A stretch of DNA of 33,819 bases from Opitutia bacterium. Lineage in GTDB: Bacteria; Verrucomicrobiota; Verrucomicrobiia; Opitutales; UBA953. Every line of letters starts with the position of its first letter. The first letter of the stretch is position 1. Positions 1-8,090 of the stretch are shown piece by piece. The position numbers and the translations under genes are program-made. The stretch covers positions 1 to 33,819 of the forward strand of contig CANHHS010000002.1 of the NCBI GenBank assembly GCA_947460445.1, read 5' to 3'. Below the pieces are notes generated by a model. The model was not told the DNA's origin. It saw only the letters and a program-made list of their open reading frames with translations, and searched no databases.

Positions 1-48
1 AGTCTCCGCAAAGGCTTCTAAGGTTATTTTTACCTTCAGTTGGGTGAA

Positions 49-55
49 AAGGTGG
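49..55 (+). promoter_or_regulatory. Ribosome binding site deciding the start of the first gene
   Basis: AAGGTGG lies 8 bases before the ATG at 64. A TTG at 40 in the same frame lies upstream of this site and would add eight residues before the signal peptide. The site therefore favours ATG 64. It is one of few good Shine-Dalgarno matches in the window. Confidence 0.6.
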
Positions 56-63
56 ATACCATT

Positions 64-753
64 ATGCGTATCCCCCATACACCTATGACTACACATCAAT
101 CATCGGCTATTGCTCTGCTTGCGCTCGCTTCACTCACCGCTGTCCATGCTGCGGAAGGTAGTTCGACAAGTGGTATCATGGTTTACGCAGTCGGTGGCAC
201 TGGGGGCATCGGCGGCGGGGTTGGTTATCACTTCAACGATTTCTTCACTGTGCGCGGAGAAATTGCTAGTTATAATTACAGCGATAAGGTCGACCAAGAT
301 GGCATTAACTATACAGGTGATCTGAAGCTAGCGACGAAGGCAGCCTATCTCGACATCCATCCGCTCTCCGGTGCGTTTCGCTTCACGGTTGGTTTAGACA
401 ATGGACGTACCGAGTTTGGTGGCGCAGCCGTCGGTAATGGTGGCACAATTGATGTGAACGGTACGAGTTACAGTTATGGCGCCGGTGATAGTATCACTGC
501 CGCAGTACGTTACCCTTCGACGATGCCCTATGTTGGCATCGGCTGGGGGCTCAATGGCGGTGGGTTTAATCTCGGTCTCGATTTTGGTGTTAATATTGGC
601 AGTCCAGATTTGGTTATGACGCGTTCAGCCAGCTTGGGTGCCATCCCTGGATTTGATGCGAATTTCGATGCACAACGCGCCAAGTATGCAAAGGATGTAG
701 CGGATGTTAACGTGTTCCCAATTATTAAGATTAGCGTCGGCTATAGTTTCTAA
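64..753 (+). CDS. Outer-membrane beta-barrel protein
   Basis: The product (229 aa from ATG 64) begins with a signal peptide ending near VHA-AEG. The rest alternates short glycine-rich and aromatic strands typical of a small outer-membrane barrel and ends in VGYSF, the terminal aromatic signal recognised by the BAM machinery. The layout (FRLRGE-like strand, a YLDIHP segment, a DVNGTSY loop, PYVGIGWG, then a late polar helix before the last strand) resembles a family of uncharacterised proteobacterial outer-membrane proteins. The substrate is unknown. It could be a pore or a structural barrel; no ligand-binding residue can be read. ATG 85 is a possible later start. It is a single gene closed by a strong terminator. 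Confidence 0.75.
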   Translation: MRIPHTPMTTHQSSAIALLALASLTAVHAAEGSSTSGIMVYAVGGTGGIGGGVGYHFNDFFTVRGEIASYNYSDKVDQDGINYTGDLKLATKAAYLDIHPLSGAFRFTVGLDNGRTEFGGAAVGNGGTIDVNGTSYSYGAGDSITAAVRYPSTMPYVGIGWGLNGGGFNLGLDFGVNIGSPDLVMTRSASLGAIPGFDANFDAQRAKYAKDVADVNVFPIIKISVGYSF

Positions 754-772
754 GGTAAAATCTAAGTGCATA

Positions 773-801
773 AAAAAGCCCCGGAAATTCCGGGGCTTTT
801 T
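773..801. terminator. Bidirectional intrinsic terminator
   Basis: A perfect 9-bp stem (GCCCCGGAA / TTCCGGGGC, 778-796) is flanked by A6 on the left and T5 on the right, so it gives a U-tract when transcribed from either side. It sits between the convergent outer-membrane gene and the thioredoxin-fold gene and should end both transcripts. Confidence 0.9.
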
Positions 802-819
802 GTTAAGCGTGAGTCTTAA

Positions 820-1398
820 TTAGTATTTCACAGGGCAGCCGTAAGCTGGTGTGGTCGGTGTAGTCACTGCGCGGCCTGCTTTGAGGTCTTGAAGTGCAGC
901 GAGTACATGATTCTTGGCTAAATCACCTTCAGCAAATTTATTGCTCTTGTTGCTATCAATTCCGCCTTTGTAGACGAGGATACCTTCGGCGTTAATCACG
1001 AAGCAATGGGGTGTGCTTTTCGCGCCATAGGCATGTCCAATTTTGCCATCGGCATCGATACCAATGGTGGCTGGAATTTTCCATTCGGTGGCGAACTTTG
1101 CTAAATCAGCGGCGGAATTAGCTGTTCCAGAGTTTACGGCAATCCAGGTGGCGCCAAGTTCAGCTGCTTTGGTCTGGATCTCTTGCATTTTGCCTGTCCG
1201 ATAGAATTTTGCTCCGCTGTAAGGGCAGGAGGGGTTGAACCATTCGAGGACCACAACTTTTCCTTTTAAGTCGGCAAGGCTCACAGTCTTACCATCGGCA
1301 GTTGCGAGGGTGAAGCTGGGTGCAGGTTTGCCGACAGTAGCCTGAGCCGAGGCCAATACGGGGGATAGAACTGCGAGGACTAGGGCGAGGTAGCGCAT
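820..1398 (-). CDS. Exported thioredoxin-fold (redoxin/AhpC-TSA family) protein
   Basis: This 192-aa protein has a signal peptide (residues 1-18, cleavage near ASA-QA) and then a redoxin domain starting GKPAPSFTL. The putative peroxidatic or redox cysteine is C58 in the motif WFNPSCPYS, near the end of the first beta-alpha unit. A cis-proline-like TPH follows later (KSTPHCFVI), and the chain ends in YGCPVKY, giving a second conserved cysteine, C188. This combination marks a family of periplasmic redoxins annotated only as 'thioredoxin family protein'. Reduction of thiols or peroxides in the periplasm is the likely role, but the partner is unknown. There is no CXXC, so it is not a classical thioredoxin. 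It is divergent from cysE, with 127 bases between the starts. Confidence 0.85.
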   Translation of the reverse strand: MRYLALVLAVLSPVLASAQATVGKPAPSFTLATADGKTVSLADLKGKVVVLEWFNPSCPYSGAKFYRTGKMQEIQTKAAELGATWIAVNSGTANSAADLAKFATEWKIPATIGIDADGKIGHAYGAKSTPHCFVINAEGILVYKGGIDSNKSNKFAEGDLAKNHVLAALQDLKAGRAVTTPTTPAYGCPVKY

Positions 1399-1525
1399 GG
1401 GATGAGGGTGGTATCAATTAAACACCCAAAGGGGCTATGGGTTTCGTTAAATATGTGCCTAGTTGGGTTTATGTACTCTTTAGGCTTCAGTCCTCTTCTA
1501 CCTATCCCTACCCCTAAGGTTAGCC

Positions 1526-2323
1526 ATGAGCACCATTGCCATTGTTACAGCTACCGATGCCTCACTCTGGCATGCATTACAGGAGCGGGCAGCGGCGTAT
1601 GCTAAGACCGAAGTCGTACTCCAGCCTATGTTGGAACGTTATGTCCTCGGTCGTCGCGATTTCGGCGACGGTCTTGCCCGACGAATTTCTGAACGCATCA
1701 CGGCTTCGATGTCTGAGGCTACATCGATTGGACGTGTTTTCGACGAGATGCTTGTTCGCGATACAACAATTGTGCAGCAAGCTCGTGGAGACATTCGGGC
1801 AATCCTCGAGCGAGATCCCGCGGCCGAAAACGCCCTGGTGCCTTTTCTTTGGTACAAAGGTTTTCATGCCATAACCTGTCACCGATTTGCACATGCACTC
1901 TGGAAAGCAGGTCGTCGTGAAATGGCATTTCATATTCAATCGCTGTGCTCTGAGCACTTAGCCGTCGATATTCATCCTGCAGCACGTTTCGGCACCGGTA
2001 TTCTCCTCGACCATGCCACCGGCTTTGTTGCGGGTGAAACTGCCCAAGTCGAAGACAATGTCTCTTTCCTGCATGAAGTTACGCTCGGTGGCACAGGAAA
2101 ACAGCGCGGTGACCGTCACCCTAAGATTCGCAGTGGTGTTCTCGTTGGTGCTGGCGCAAAAATTCTCGGAAATATCACCGTCGGTAATGGAGCCAAGATC
2201 GGTGCAGGATCCGTTGTTCTTATCGATGTACCAGCGCACGCGACAGCTGCGGGAGTACCCGCAGTGATTGTTGGTCAATCCCGTCAGGATGCGCCTGCCC
2301 TCGATATGGATCATACGATCTAA
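1526..2323 (+). CDS. cysE: Serine O-acetyltransferase
   Basis: This 265-aa enzyme (E. coli CysE is 273 aa) acetylates L-serine with acetyl-CoA to give O-acetylserine, the entry step of cysteine synthesis. An N-terminal helical SATase domain covers about residues 30-135. It is followed by a left-handed beta-helix of hexapeptide repeats, starting at DIHPAARFG. The catalytic histidine is H163 in DHATGFVAGETA, and the acetyl-CoA/serine site includes H198 in GDRHPKIR. The C-terminal tail ends in I, as is typical of CysE that docks into cysteine synthase CysK. AAGG about 10 bases before ATG 1526 serves as the ribosome site. Its stop codon overlaps the next start (TAATG), so a histidine kinase is translationally coupled to it. 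Confidence 0.96.
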   Translation: MSTIAIVTATDASLWHALQERAAAYAKTEVVLQPMLERYVLGRRDFGDGLARRISERITASMSEATSIGRVFDEMLVRDTTIVQQARGDIRAILERDPAAENALVPFLWYKGFHAITCHRFAHALWKAGRREMAFHIQSLCSEHLAVDIHPAARFGTGILLDHATGFVAGETAQVEDNVSFLHEVTLGGTGKQRGDRHPKIRSGVLVGAGAKILGNITVGNGAKIGAGSVVLIDVPAHATAAGVPAVIVGQSRQDAPALDMDHTI

Positions 2324-4038
2324 TGCCTGAGACGCCCTTGAGCCCAAAAGCAGCTCGCGACCAGCGATCCTTGGGGTGTCTCGTTCGAATTAGCGAACAG
2401 GTTAATGCCACTGAAGATCCGCGTGAGGCTCTGGCGCGTATTCTTGATGAAGTTGTCGCAATCCTTGGCGCCTCGAGTGCTTCCATTGCCCTCATTGAAC
2501 CAGCCTCGGCGACGTTGCGTATCGAAGTTAGTCGTGGATTGGGCGTAGAAGTTAAAAATACAACTTTGCCGTTAGGATCAGGTATAACGGGGTGGGTTGC
2601 CCTTAACGCTAAACCTTTGCGAGTGCCTGATGTCCGCCTTGATCCACGCTACCGCGAATTACGTTCAGATGTACGTTCTGAGCTAGCGGTTCCTATGGAA
2701 ATTTTAGGTCAGGTTGTTGGTGTCGTAAATTGCGACTCCGATCGCGTCGATGCATTCAGTGAATCCGACTTAGAGTTATTAGCCTTAGTGACAGCCGAAG
2801 CAGCTAAATCGGTCGGTCGGTTGTGGATGCTTGGACAGTTGCGGGCTAAGACCGCACAACTAGAAGCCATCTTAGCTGCGGGCCAAGAGCTCGTACGCGA
2901 CCGGGATGAATCGGGTATCACCCATGACTTAGTTCGACATGCGCGTTCATTATTACGTTTACGTGCTACCGTATTTTTTGCGATGCAAGCGGATGAACTC
3001 ATTCCGGGTGCAGCAGAGGGGGATTTTGAAGACACCGAGTTTTCTCCACGTATCCACCTGAATGACTCAGCCCTTGGTACGTCATTACAGCGTCGTAAGA
3101 GTGTTGAAATAGCGGGTGCTGGACGCACAGAAGAAAACCTATTTTCCCGTTTATCAAATACAGTAGCGAATTCGACGTTGCTCGCAGTGCCCGTCGCCTT
3201 GGAACAGGAAGCCTTTGGCGTTCTCCTTTGTATCAGCGATGGACCTCGACGTTTTTCAGATGACGAGCGACGGATTCTTACGACGGTTGCATCCTATGCA
3301 GCGGTATCCCTGCGCAACGTACGACTTTATGCTAAGATGTTTGCAGTCGAACAAGATTTGCGACGGAGCGAACGCTTAACCGCGCTTGGAATGCTCTCGG
3401 CTGAAATTGCGCATGAAATCCGCAATCCCTTAACGGTAATGCGTCTTTTAGCTGACACGATTGGGGAGGGGTTAGCCGAGGGGGATCCGCGCCGTCAGGA
3501 CTTAGAAGTGATGCGCGAAAAAGTCGGACATATGGAAGGGGTTGTCTCTCGCGTGCTTTCATTAGCCAAGAGTCAATCGGGAGCCTTCAAGTCGCTCGAC
3601 TTAGGGGTACTCGCTCGCCAAGTCATTTTATTGATACGCCTCAAGCTTGAGCAGGCTAATGTAAGTTGCGAAGTTGAGACCGTATCCACCCAGCACTCGG
3701 TGCAAGCAGATGCCGGACAAATTCAGCAGGTATACCTCAATCTTTTAATGAATGCGATTCAGGCAATGCCCCAAGGCGGCAGCATTAAGATAGTCTTAAC
3801 CACGGAGAACGTTGCTGAGGCTGAGTGTGTCGTTGTGCGCGTGAAAGATACCGGTACAGGTATTTCATCTGAAATACAGCCACGCATCTTTGATTCATTC
3901 TTTACCGGGCGCGAGGACGGGACCGGCTTAGGTCTCGCTATTGTGAAACGAATTATCCGATCTCACCGCGGTGACATTGCCATCGAATCCACAGGTGCAG
4001 CTGGCACATGTTTCCGTTTTTGGATTCCGACGGTTTAA
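2323..4038 (+). CDS. GAF-GAF sensor histidine kinase (orphan)
   Basis: The 571-aa soluble kinase has no membrane segment. GAF domain 1 spans about residues 30-165 (with the GSGITGWVALNAKPLRVPDV signature) and GAF domain 2 about 180-335. A short coiled coil leads into a HisKA domain with phospho-acceptor H364 in AEIAHEIRNPL. The HATPase domain shows the N box (N477 in LMNAIQAM), the G1 box (D509 in DTGTGI), the F box (FDSFFTGRED) and the G2 box (GTGLGLAI). The HEIRNPL form of the H box is the NtrB/AtoS type, which usually pairs with sigma-54 activators. No response regulator lies nearby, so the partner is elsewhere. Its ATG overlaps the cysE stop by one base. The signal is unknown. Confidence 0.93.
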   Translation: MPETPLSPKAARDQRSLGCLVRISEQVNATEDPREALARILDEVVAILGASSASIALIEPASATLRIEVSRGLGVEVKNTTLPLGSGITGWVALNAKPLRVPDVRLDPRYRELRSDVRSELAVPMEILGQVVGVVNCDSDRVDAFSESDLELLALVTAEAAKSVGRLWMLGQLRAKTAQLEAILAAGQELVRDRDESGITHDLVRHARSLLRLRATVFFAMQADELIPGAAEGDFEDTEFSPRIHLNDSALGTSLQRRKSVEIAGAGRTEENLFSRLSNTVANSTLLAVPVALEQEAFGVLLCISDGPRRFSDDERRILTTVASYAAVSLRNVRLYAKMFAVEQDLRRSERLTALGMLSAEIAHEIRNPLTVMRLLADTIGEGLAEGDPRRQDLEVMREKVGHMEGVVSRVLSLAKSQSGAFKSLDLGVLARQVILLIRLKLEQANVSCEVETVSTQHSVQADAGQIQQVYLNLLMNAIQAMPQGGSIKIVLTTENVAEAECVVVRVKDTGTGISSEIQPRIFDSFFTGREDGTGLGLAIVKRIIRSHRGDIAIESTGAAGTCFRFWIPTV

Positions 4039-4670
4039 GCGCGTGGGTTTTTCAAAAGATTGCGAACGACGCCGATAATCAGTGGAAGAAGTGAAATGCC
4101 GATAACGACTAATATCACTTTGGGTAGTTCCTGTGCGAGTGGGGTTGTGCCGATGAAATGACCGACTGCGAGTAATGTTGGAACCCAAAGGATCGCGCCC
4201 GTGATATTCCAAACCGTAAAGCGTATGCTAGGCATTTTACCCATACCGGCTACAAATGGTACAAACGTACGTAAGACGGGAATAAAACGGGCGAGCACGA
4301 GTGAGAGAGCACCTTTTTCAGTATAGTAAGTTTCAGCAGCTGCGAGGTGCTTTTGGCGAAACAGCCACCCATCTGGACGCTGTCGAATAGCAATCGCCAT
4401 TCGGTTGCCAAGCCATCGACCGACTTCATTGCCGATGACGGCTGCCAAAGTGAGCGTCACTAAGGTGGTGGAGAAATCTAAAATAGCAGGATGCTCGGGA
4501 GTCGAAACGGTTAAAATTCCGGCGGTGACGAGGAGAGAGTCTCCTGGAAGGAAGAACCCTGCCAATAAGCCTGTTTCGGAAAAGACAATGATGACTAAAA
4601 CAATGAGTCCCATATCACCGACCAATGTACGTAAGCCGTCTTCAGAGTACAGTTGTTGGAGCCATTGCAT
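4035..4670 (-). CDS. DedA family (VTT/SNARE-associated) membrane protein
   Basis: From ATG 4670 the protein is 211 aa, the usual DedA size; a TTG nine codons upstream (4697) is less likely. It has several hydrophobic segments. Conserved DedA motifs are visible: the re-entrant segment ETGLLAGFFLPGDSLL (E32) and LVLARFIPVLRTFVPFVAGMG, with R128, P131 and R134. DedA proteins act in the inner membrane; some flip undecaprenyl phosphate or phosphatidylethanolamine and help maintain the proton motive force. The exact substrate cannot be assigned here. Its stop codon interlocks with that of the convergent kinase (shared TTAA), and it is divergent from glnD. Confidence 0.92.
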   Translation of the reverse strand: MQWLQQLYSEDGLRTLVGDMGLIVLVIIVFSETGLLAGFFLPGDSLLVTAGILTVSTPEHPAILDFSTTLVTLTLAAVIGNEVGRWLGNRMAIAIRQRPDGWLFRQKHLAAAETYYTEKGALSLVLARFIPVLRTFVPFVAGMGKMPSIRFTVWNITGAILWVPTLLAVGHFIGTTPLAQELPKVILVVIGISLLPLIIGVVRNLLKNPRA

Positions 4671-4746
4671 GTAGAGTTTTCTGCAGACTTGGCCCAATTT
4701 GGCAATCCCGCTTGCTCCTTGGACTTAGCCTAACAGCGTTGGAGCG

Positions 4747-7440
4747 ATGACTGATACGGGGTCTGCAGAGACACGGTTACGCCAAAGCGCTTTGCGCCAG
4801 GGCTTAGTCGAGTCTACCTCCAGTCCTGACGTATTCCTTGGCCGTGCTAAAGCTTTCTTAACTGAAGCTAAATCTATTCAACTCGAAGCACACCGAGCAG
4901 GGGCACAAGGTGATGTGACAACGGCGATTCGTTCGTTCGCAATCGACCTGTTGCTGTCAGCTCTTTACGAAAGAACACCCGGTGCAGCATCAGGTCTGAC
5001 GGTGCTTGCATTAGGTGGCTACGGACGTGCCGAGTTATGCCCGCATAGTGATATCGATTTGCTGTTAGTTATTCTCAAAGATTCTCAAGAAACACGCGCA
5101 GCTGCCGAAGCCTTACTTTATCCTTTATGGGATTTAGGATTAAAAGTCGGACATTCCGTTCGCACCTTGGATGAAATCCGGGATGCCGCACGCACAGATT
5201 TATACTTCCGTGTTGCCCTGCTTGATCGACGTCACCTCGCGGGGCCTTTAGAAGGTTTCTCTGAAGTCGATGCGATTGTCGCACTTGAGCACGCCCGTGA
5301 AGGCTGGCTGCCGCTCGCTCAGCAAATCGTCGAAGCCCAACGTCAGCGACGTACGAAGGCTGGTGGTAGTGCTTACCTGCAAGAGCCTGATCTTAAAAAC
5401 GGCGTAGGGTCACTCCGTGATGTTCACGCTACACTTTGGTTGGTACGTATTGCGAAGGGAGTCGCTGGCCCTGGAGCCTTGGGTGCCAGTGGGCTATTGC
5501 CTGTCAATGAGGCTAAAAGATTTACCCAAGCTCGCGCGACGTTGCTTCGCCTACGTTGCGAACTTCATTTCCAATCGACACGTCCAACAGAAATTCTGTC
5601 ACTCGAAAGACAAGATACCGTGAGTACAGCTTTAGGTTATGAAGGCGATATCGCTGTACGCATCGGTGCTTTGATGCGGAGCTATTTTGATGCAGCAGAT
5701 CATATCCGGCGCTGCGCTGAAGTGATTGAAGGATTAGTGCTACGTGAGCCAGAGCCAGAAGGCTCGGGGCCTTGGATTACCGAAGACGGATTTACATTAC
5801 GTAAAGGAGGTGTGGCAAAAGCTATAAACCCCCTTGTCTTTGACGAAGACCCCATCCGGCTCGTTTCTTTGTTTAGGTTATGTCAGATCCATGGTGCCAA
5901 GCCTGACCGTGAGACCTCACTCTTAGTGCGTGCACGGCGTGTCTTATTTGAGCCTGTACTAGCTACGTCCACACGTTCTACCAAAATACTTCGTGAAATT
6001 CTCTCAGAACGAGGGAAAGTTTACCCAGCGGTCGATGCATTACGTGAGCATGGTTTGCTGTATCGATTGATACCTAATTTTGCACGTTTGCACTGCTTGG
6101 TGCAGTTCGAGTTTTACCATCGCTGGACGGCTGATGTTCACACGCTCCGTTGCTTACTCGAGTTAGATGCAGTTTTTAATGAGAATGCACCCATAGAACT
6201 CGCACACCGGGAAATTCTTCTCGGCACACAACACCCGGATTTACTTTATAGCACACTTCTTCTTCACGACATCGCCAAGGCAGAAGGTATTGCAGGACAT
6301 GCTGAACGTGGAGCCGCAGAAGCAGATCTTATTTTAGCGAACCTTGGGTTTGACGCCGAAGAACGGCGTATCGCTTCCACTGTTATCTTACACCATCTCC
6401 GCATGGGTCTTTACTGGCAAAGACATGATATCGATGATCCTGCCAATATTGCCTTGTTTGCCGAAATGCTCGGTGACACGGAAGTCCTTCGACATCTCTT
6501 TGTGCACACCCGCTGCGATGCTCGGGCGACGTCGCCCGACTTATGGACGGCATTTAAAGATAAGCAGCACGCGCTACTGTACCGCCGGACGCTCCATCAA
6601 CTTGAACTCGGTGCAGCCGCTCCCGATGACAGTGCTCGCCGGACCAGCGTCGGTATTGAAGTCAACGCGCTGCTAGCCGGGACAGTGCCGGTCGACGAAA
6701 TCGCCGCTCACCTGCAATTAATGCCTGCGAGTTATTTCCTGCATGCGAACCCTGCGGAAATCTCGGAACACCTTCGGGCGGTGCATGCGCTCATTGTATC
6801 AGTGCTAGCTGATCAACCCGATGCTGCATTGAGCCCACAGATTCGTTGGTCCACCGAAGGCGCTGAAACGTTGGTGCAAGTGGTAACATGGGATCGGGCA
6901 GGCCTCTTTGGGCGAATGGCAGGCGCCTTTGCCGTTGCTGGGATTAATATTATGTCCTGTCGGGCATTTTCTCGTGCAGACCATGTCGCCATTGACCTTT
7001 TCCGCGTAATTTTACCCGCAGAAAATAGTGATGCGACACGAGCAAAGTTTGTCGAGGCACTTGAGTCCACCCTGGTTCATGAAGTCGATCTACGTGAGCG
7101 CATTGATATCGATGATCAACGCCAAGCTCGCCTGCAGCCGAAACGTCGTCCCAGTTTGTCCGACACGCCGATTGTCCGTGTTTATGATGCGCCTGAACTC
7201 AGCCGTACTGTCGTTGAGATTCAAGCACCGGACCGATTGGGATTACTCTTTAGATTGGGATCCGCTATTCGTGATGCGGGGTACGCAATTACCTTTGCCA
7301 ATATCGCTACAGAAAAGGGTTATGCCCTCGATACCTTTTACCTGACACCTGAGCCATCGGTTCAATCGAAGCCTATTCCTTTACCAGCCCTTGAGGCTGA
7401 ATTACTGAAGGTATTGACCGCTTTGCCTGCTTTCCCTTGA
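4747..7440 (+). CDS. glnD: [Protein-PII] uridylyltransferase / uridylyl-removing enzyme
   Basis: This 897-aa protein (E. coli GlnD is 890 aa) senses glutamine and adds or removes UMP on PII proteins, setting glutamine synthetase activity and nitrogen-gene expression. The nucleotidyltransferase domain carries GGYGRAELCPHSDIDLL with metal-binding D102 and D104. A GlnD helical domain follows. The HD hydrolase domain has H507 and D508 in LLLHDIAKAEG. Two C-terminal ACT domains lie at about residues 706-775 (WDRAGLFGRMAGAFA) and 819-890 (PDRLGLLFRLGSAIR), where glutamine binds. All expected catalytic residues are present. GGAG sits only two bases before the ATG, so it is a poor ribosome site. No PII or glutamine synthetase gene is in the window. 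Confidence 0.97.
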   Translation: MTDTGSAETRLRQSALRQGLVESTSSPDVFLGRAKAFLTEAKSIQLEAHRAGAQGDVTTAIRSFAIDLLLSALYERTPGAASGLTVLALGGYGRAELCPHSDIDLLLVILKDSQETRAAAEALLYPLWDLGLKVGHSVRTLDEIRDAARTDLYFRVALLDRRHLAGPLEGFSEVDAIVALEHAREGWLPLAQQIVEAQRQRRTKAGGSAYLQEPDLKNGVGSLRDVHATLWLVRIAKGVAGPGALGASGLLPVNEAKRFTQARATLLRLRCELHFQSTRPTEILSLERQDTVSTALGYEGDIAVRIGALMRSYFDAADHIRRCAEVIEGLVLREPEPEGSGPWITEDGFTLRKGGVAKAINPLVFDEDPIRLVSLFRLCQIHGAKPDRETSLLVRARRVLFEPVLATSTRSTKILREILSERGKVYPAVDALREHGLLYRLIPNFARLHCLVQFEFYHRWTADVHTLRCLLELDAVFNENAPIELAHREILLGTQHPDLLYSTLLLHDIAKAEGIAGHAERGAAEADLILANLGFDAEERRIASTVILHHLRMGLYWQRHDIDDPANIALFAEMLGDTEVLRHLFVHTRCDARATSPDLWTAFKDKQHALLYRRTLHQLELGAAAPDDSARRTSVGIEVNALLAGTVPVDEIAAHLQLMPASYFLHANPAEISEHLRAVHALIVSVLADQPDAALSPQIRWSTEGAETLVQVVTWDRAGLFGRMAGAFAVAGINIMSCRAFSRADHVAIDLFRVILPAENSDATRAKFVEALESTLVHEVDLRERIDIDDQRQARLQPKRRPSLSDTPIVRVYDAPELSRTVVEIQAPDRLGLLFRLGSAIRDAGYAITFANIATEKGYALDTFYLTPEPSVQSKPIPLPALEAELLKVLTALPAFP

Positions 7441-7472
7441 TTCTCTGACCAAGCTCGGCACCCTTGTAGTCT

Positions 7473-8090
7473 ATGCGCACGCTCTTCGGATTATCCGTGC
7501 TTCTCTTTACCGCTTGTGGTGCAGACCACACGGCTACACGTGCGCCCGAATCACCCTCAACAACTTTGCCTACAGCCATGAATGACTCTGCCAATCCTAC
7601 TACCCAACGTCTTGAAAAAGCTACCTTTGGTGCCGGCTGTTTCTGGGGGGTAGAACAAGTATTCCGTCAAGTCCCTGGCGTCGTCGATGCCGCTGTTGGC
7701 TACACGGGCGGCACGACCCCCAATCCAAGTTATCGACAAGTCTGTACCCATGCGACGGGACATGCCGAAGTTGTGGAAGTTACCTTTGACCCCCAACGCG
7801 TCACTTATGAGCGCCTCGTCGATATTTTCTTTAAAATCCACGACCCAACGACGCTGAATCGTCAAGGTCCAGACGTGGGTGACCAGTACCGATCAGTGAT
7901 CTTCTGCCATAGCGATGAGCAACGTAAAGTTGCTGAAAGCATGAAAGAGAAGGCCGGTAAATCAGGTCGGTACAAAAACCCTATTGTCACATTTATTGAA
8001 CCTGCCCCTGTTTTTTGGCGGGCTGAAGAATACCATCAGCGCTATTTTGAAAAAAATGGCGGGCCAAGCTGCCACGTTTTACCCGAGTGA
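7473..8090 (+). CDS. msrA: Peptide-methionine (S)-S-oxide reductase, probably lipid-anchored
   Basis: MsrA reduces S-methionine sulfoxide in proteins. The 205-aa chain has the catalytic motif GCFWG with C56, followed by GYTGG, NPSYRQVC, GHAEVVEV and DPTTLNRQGPDVGDQYRS, all standard for MsrA. C200 near the C terminus (PSCHVLPE) is the likely resolving cysteine. The N terminus (residues 1-15, ending LLFTAC) looks like a lipoprotein signal with C15 as the lipidated residue, then a low-complexity Ser/Thr/Pro linker. That would place the enzyme in the envelope. The lipobox is imperfect (Phe at -3). An internal ATG at 7578 (codon 36) would give a purely cytosolic form. Its stop overlaps the rarA start by four bases. 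Confidence 0.95.
   Translation: MRTLFGLSVLLFTACGADHTATRAPESPSTTLPTAMNDSANPTTQRLEKATFGAGCFWGVEQVFRQVPGVVDAAVGYTGGTTPNPSYRQVCTHATGHAEVVEVTFDPQRVTYERLVDIFFKIHDPTTLNRQGPDVGDQYRSVIFCHSDEQRKVAESMKEKAGKSGRYKNPIVTFIEPAPVFWRAEEYHQRYFEKNGGPSCHVLPE

Noticed and set aside
1402..1605. Short plus-strand reading frame upstream of cysE
   Set aside because: It overlaps the 5' end of cysE in another frame, has no recognisable features, and lies in the divergent promoter region.
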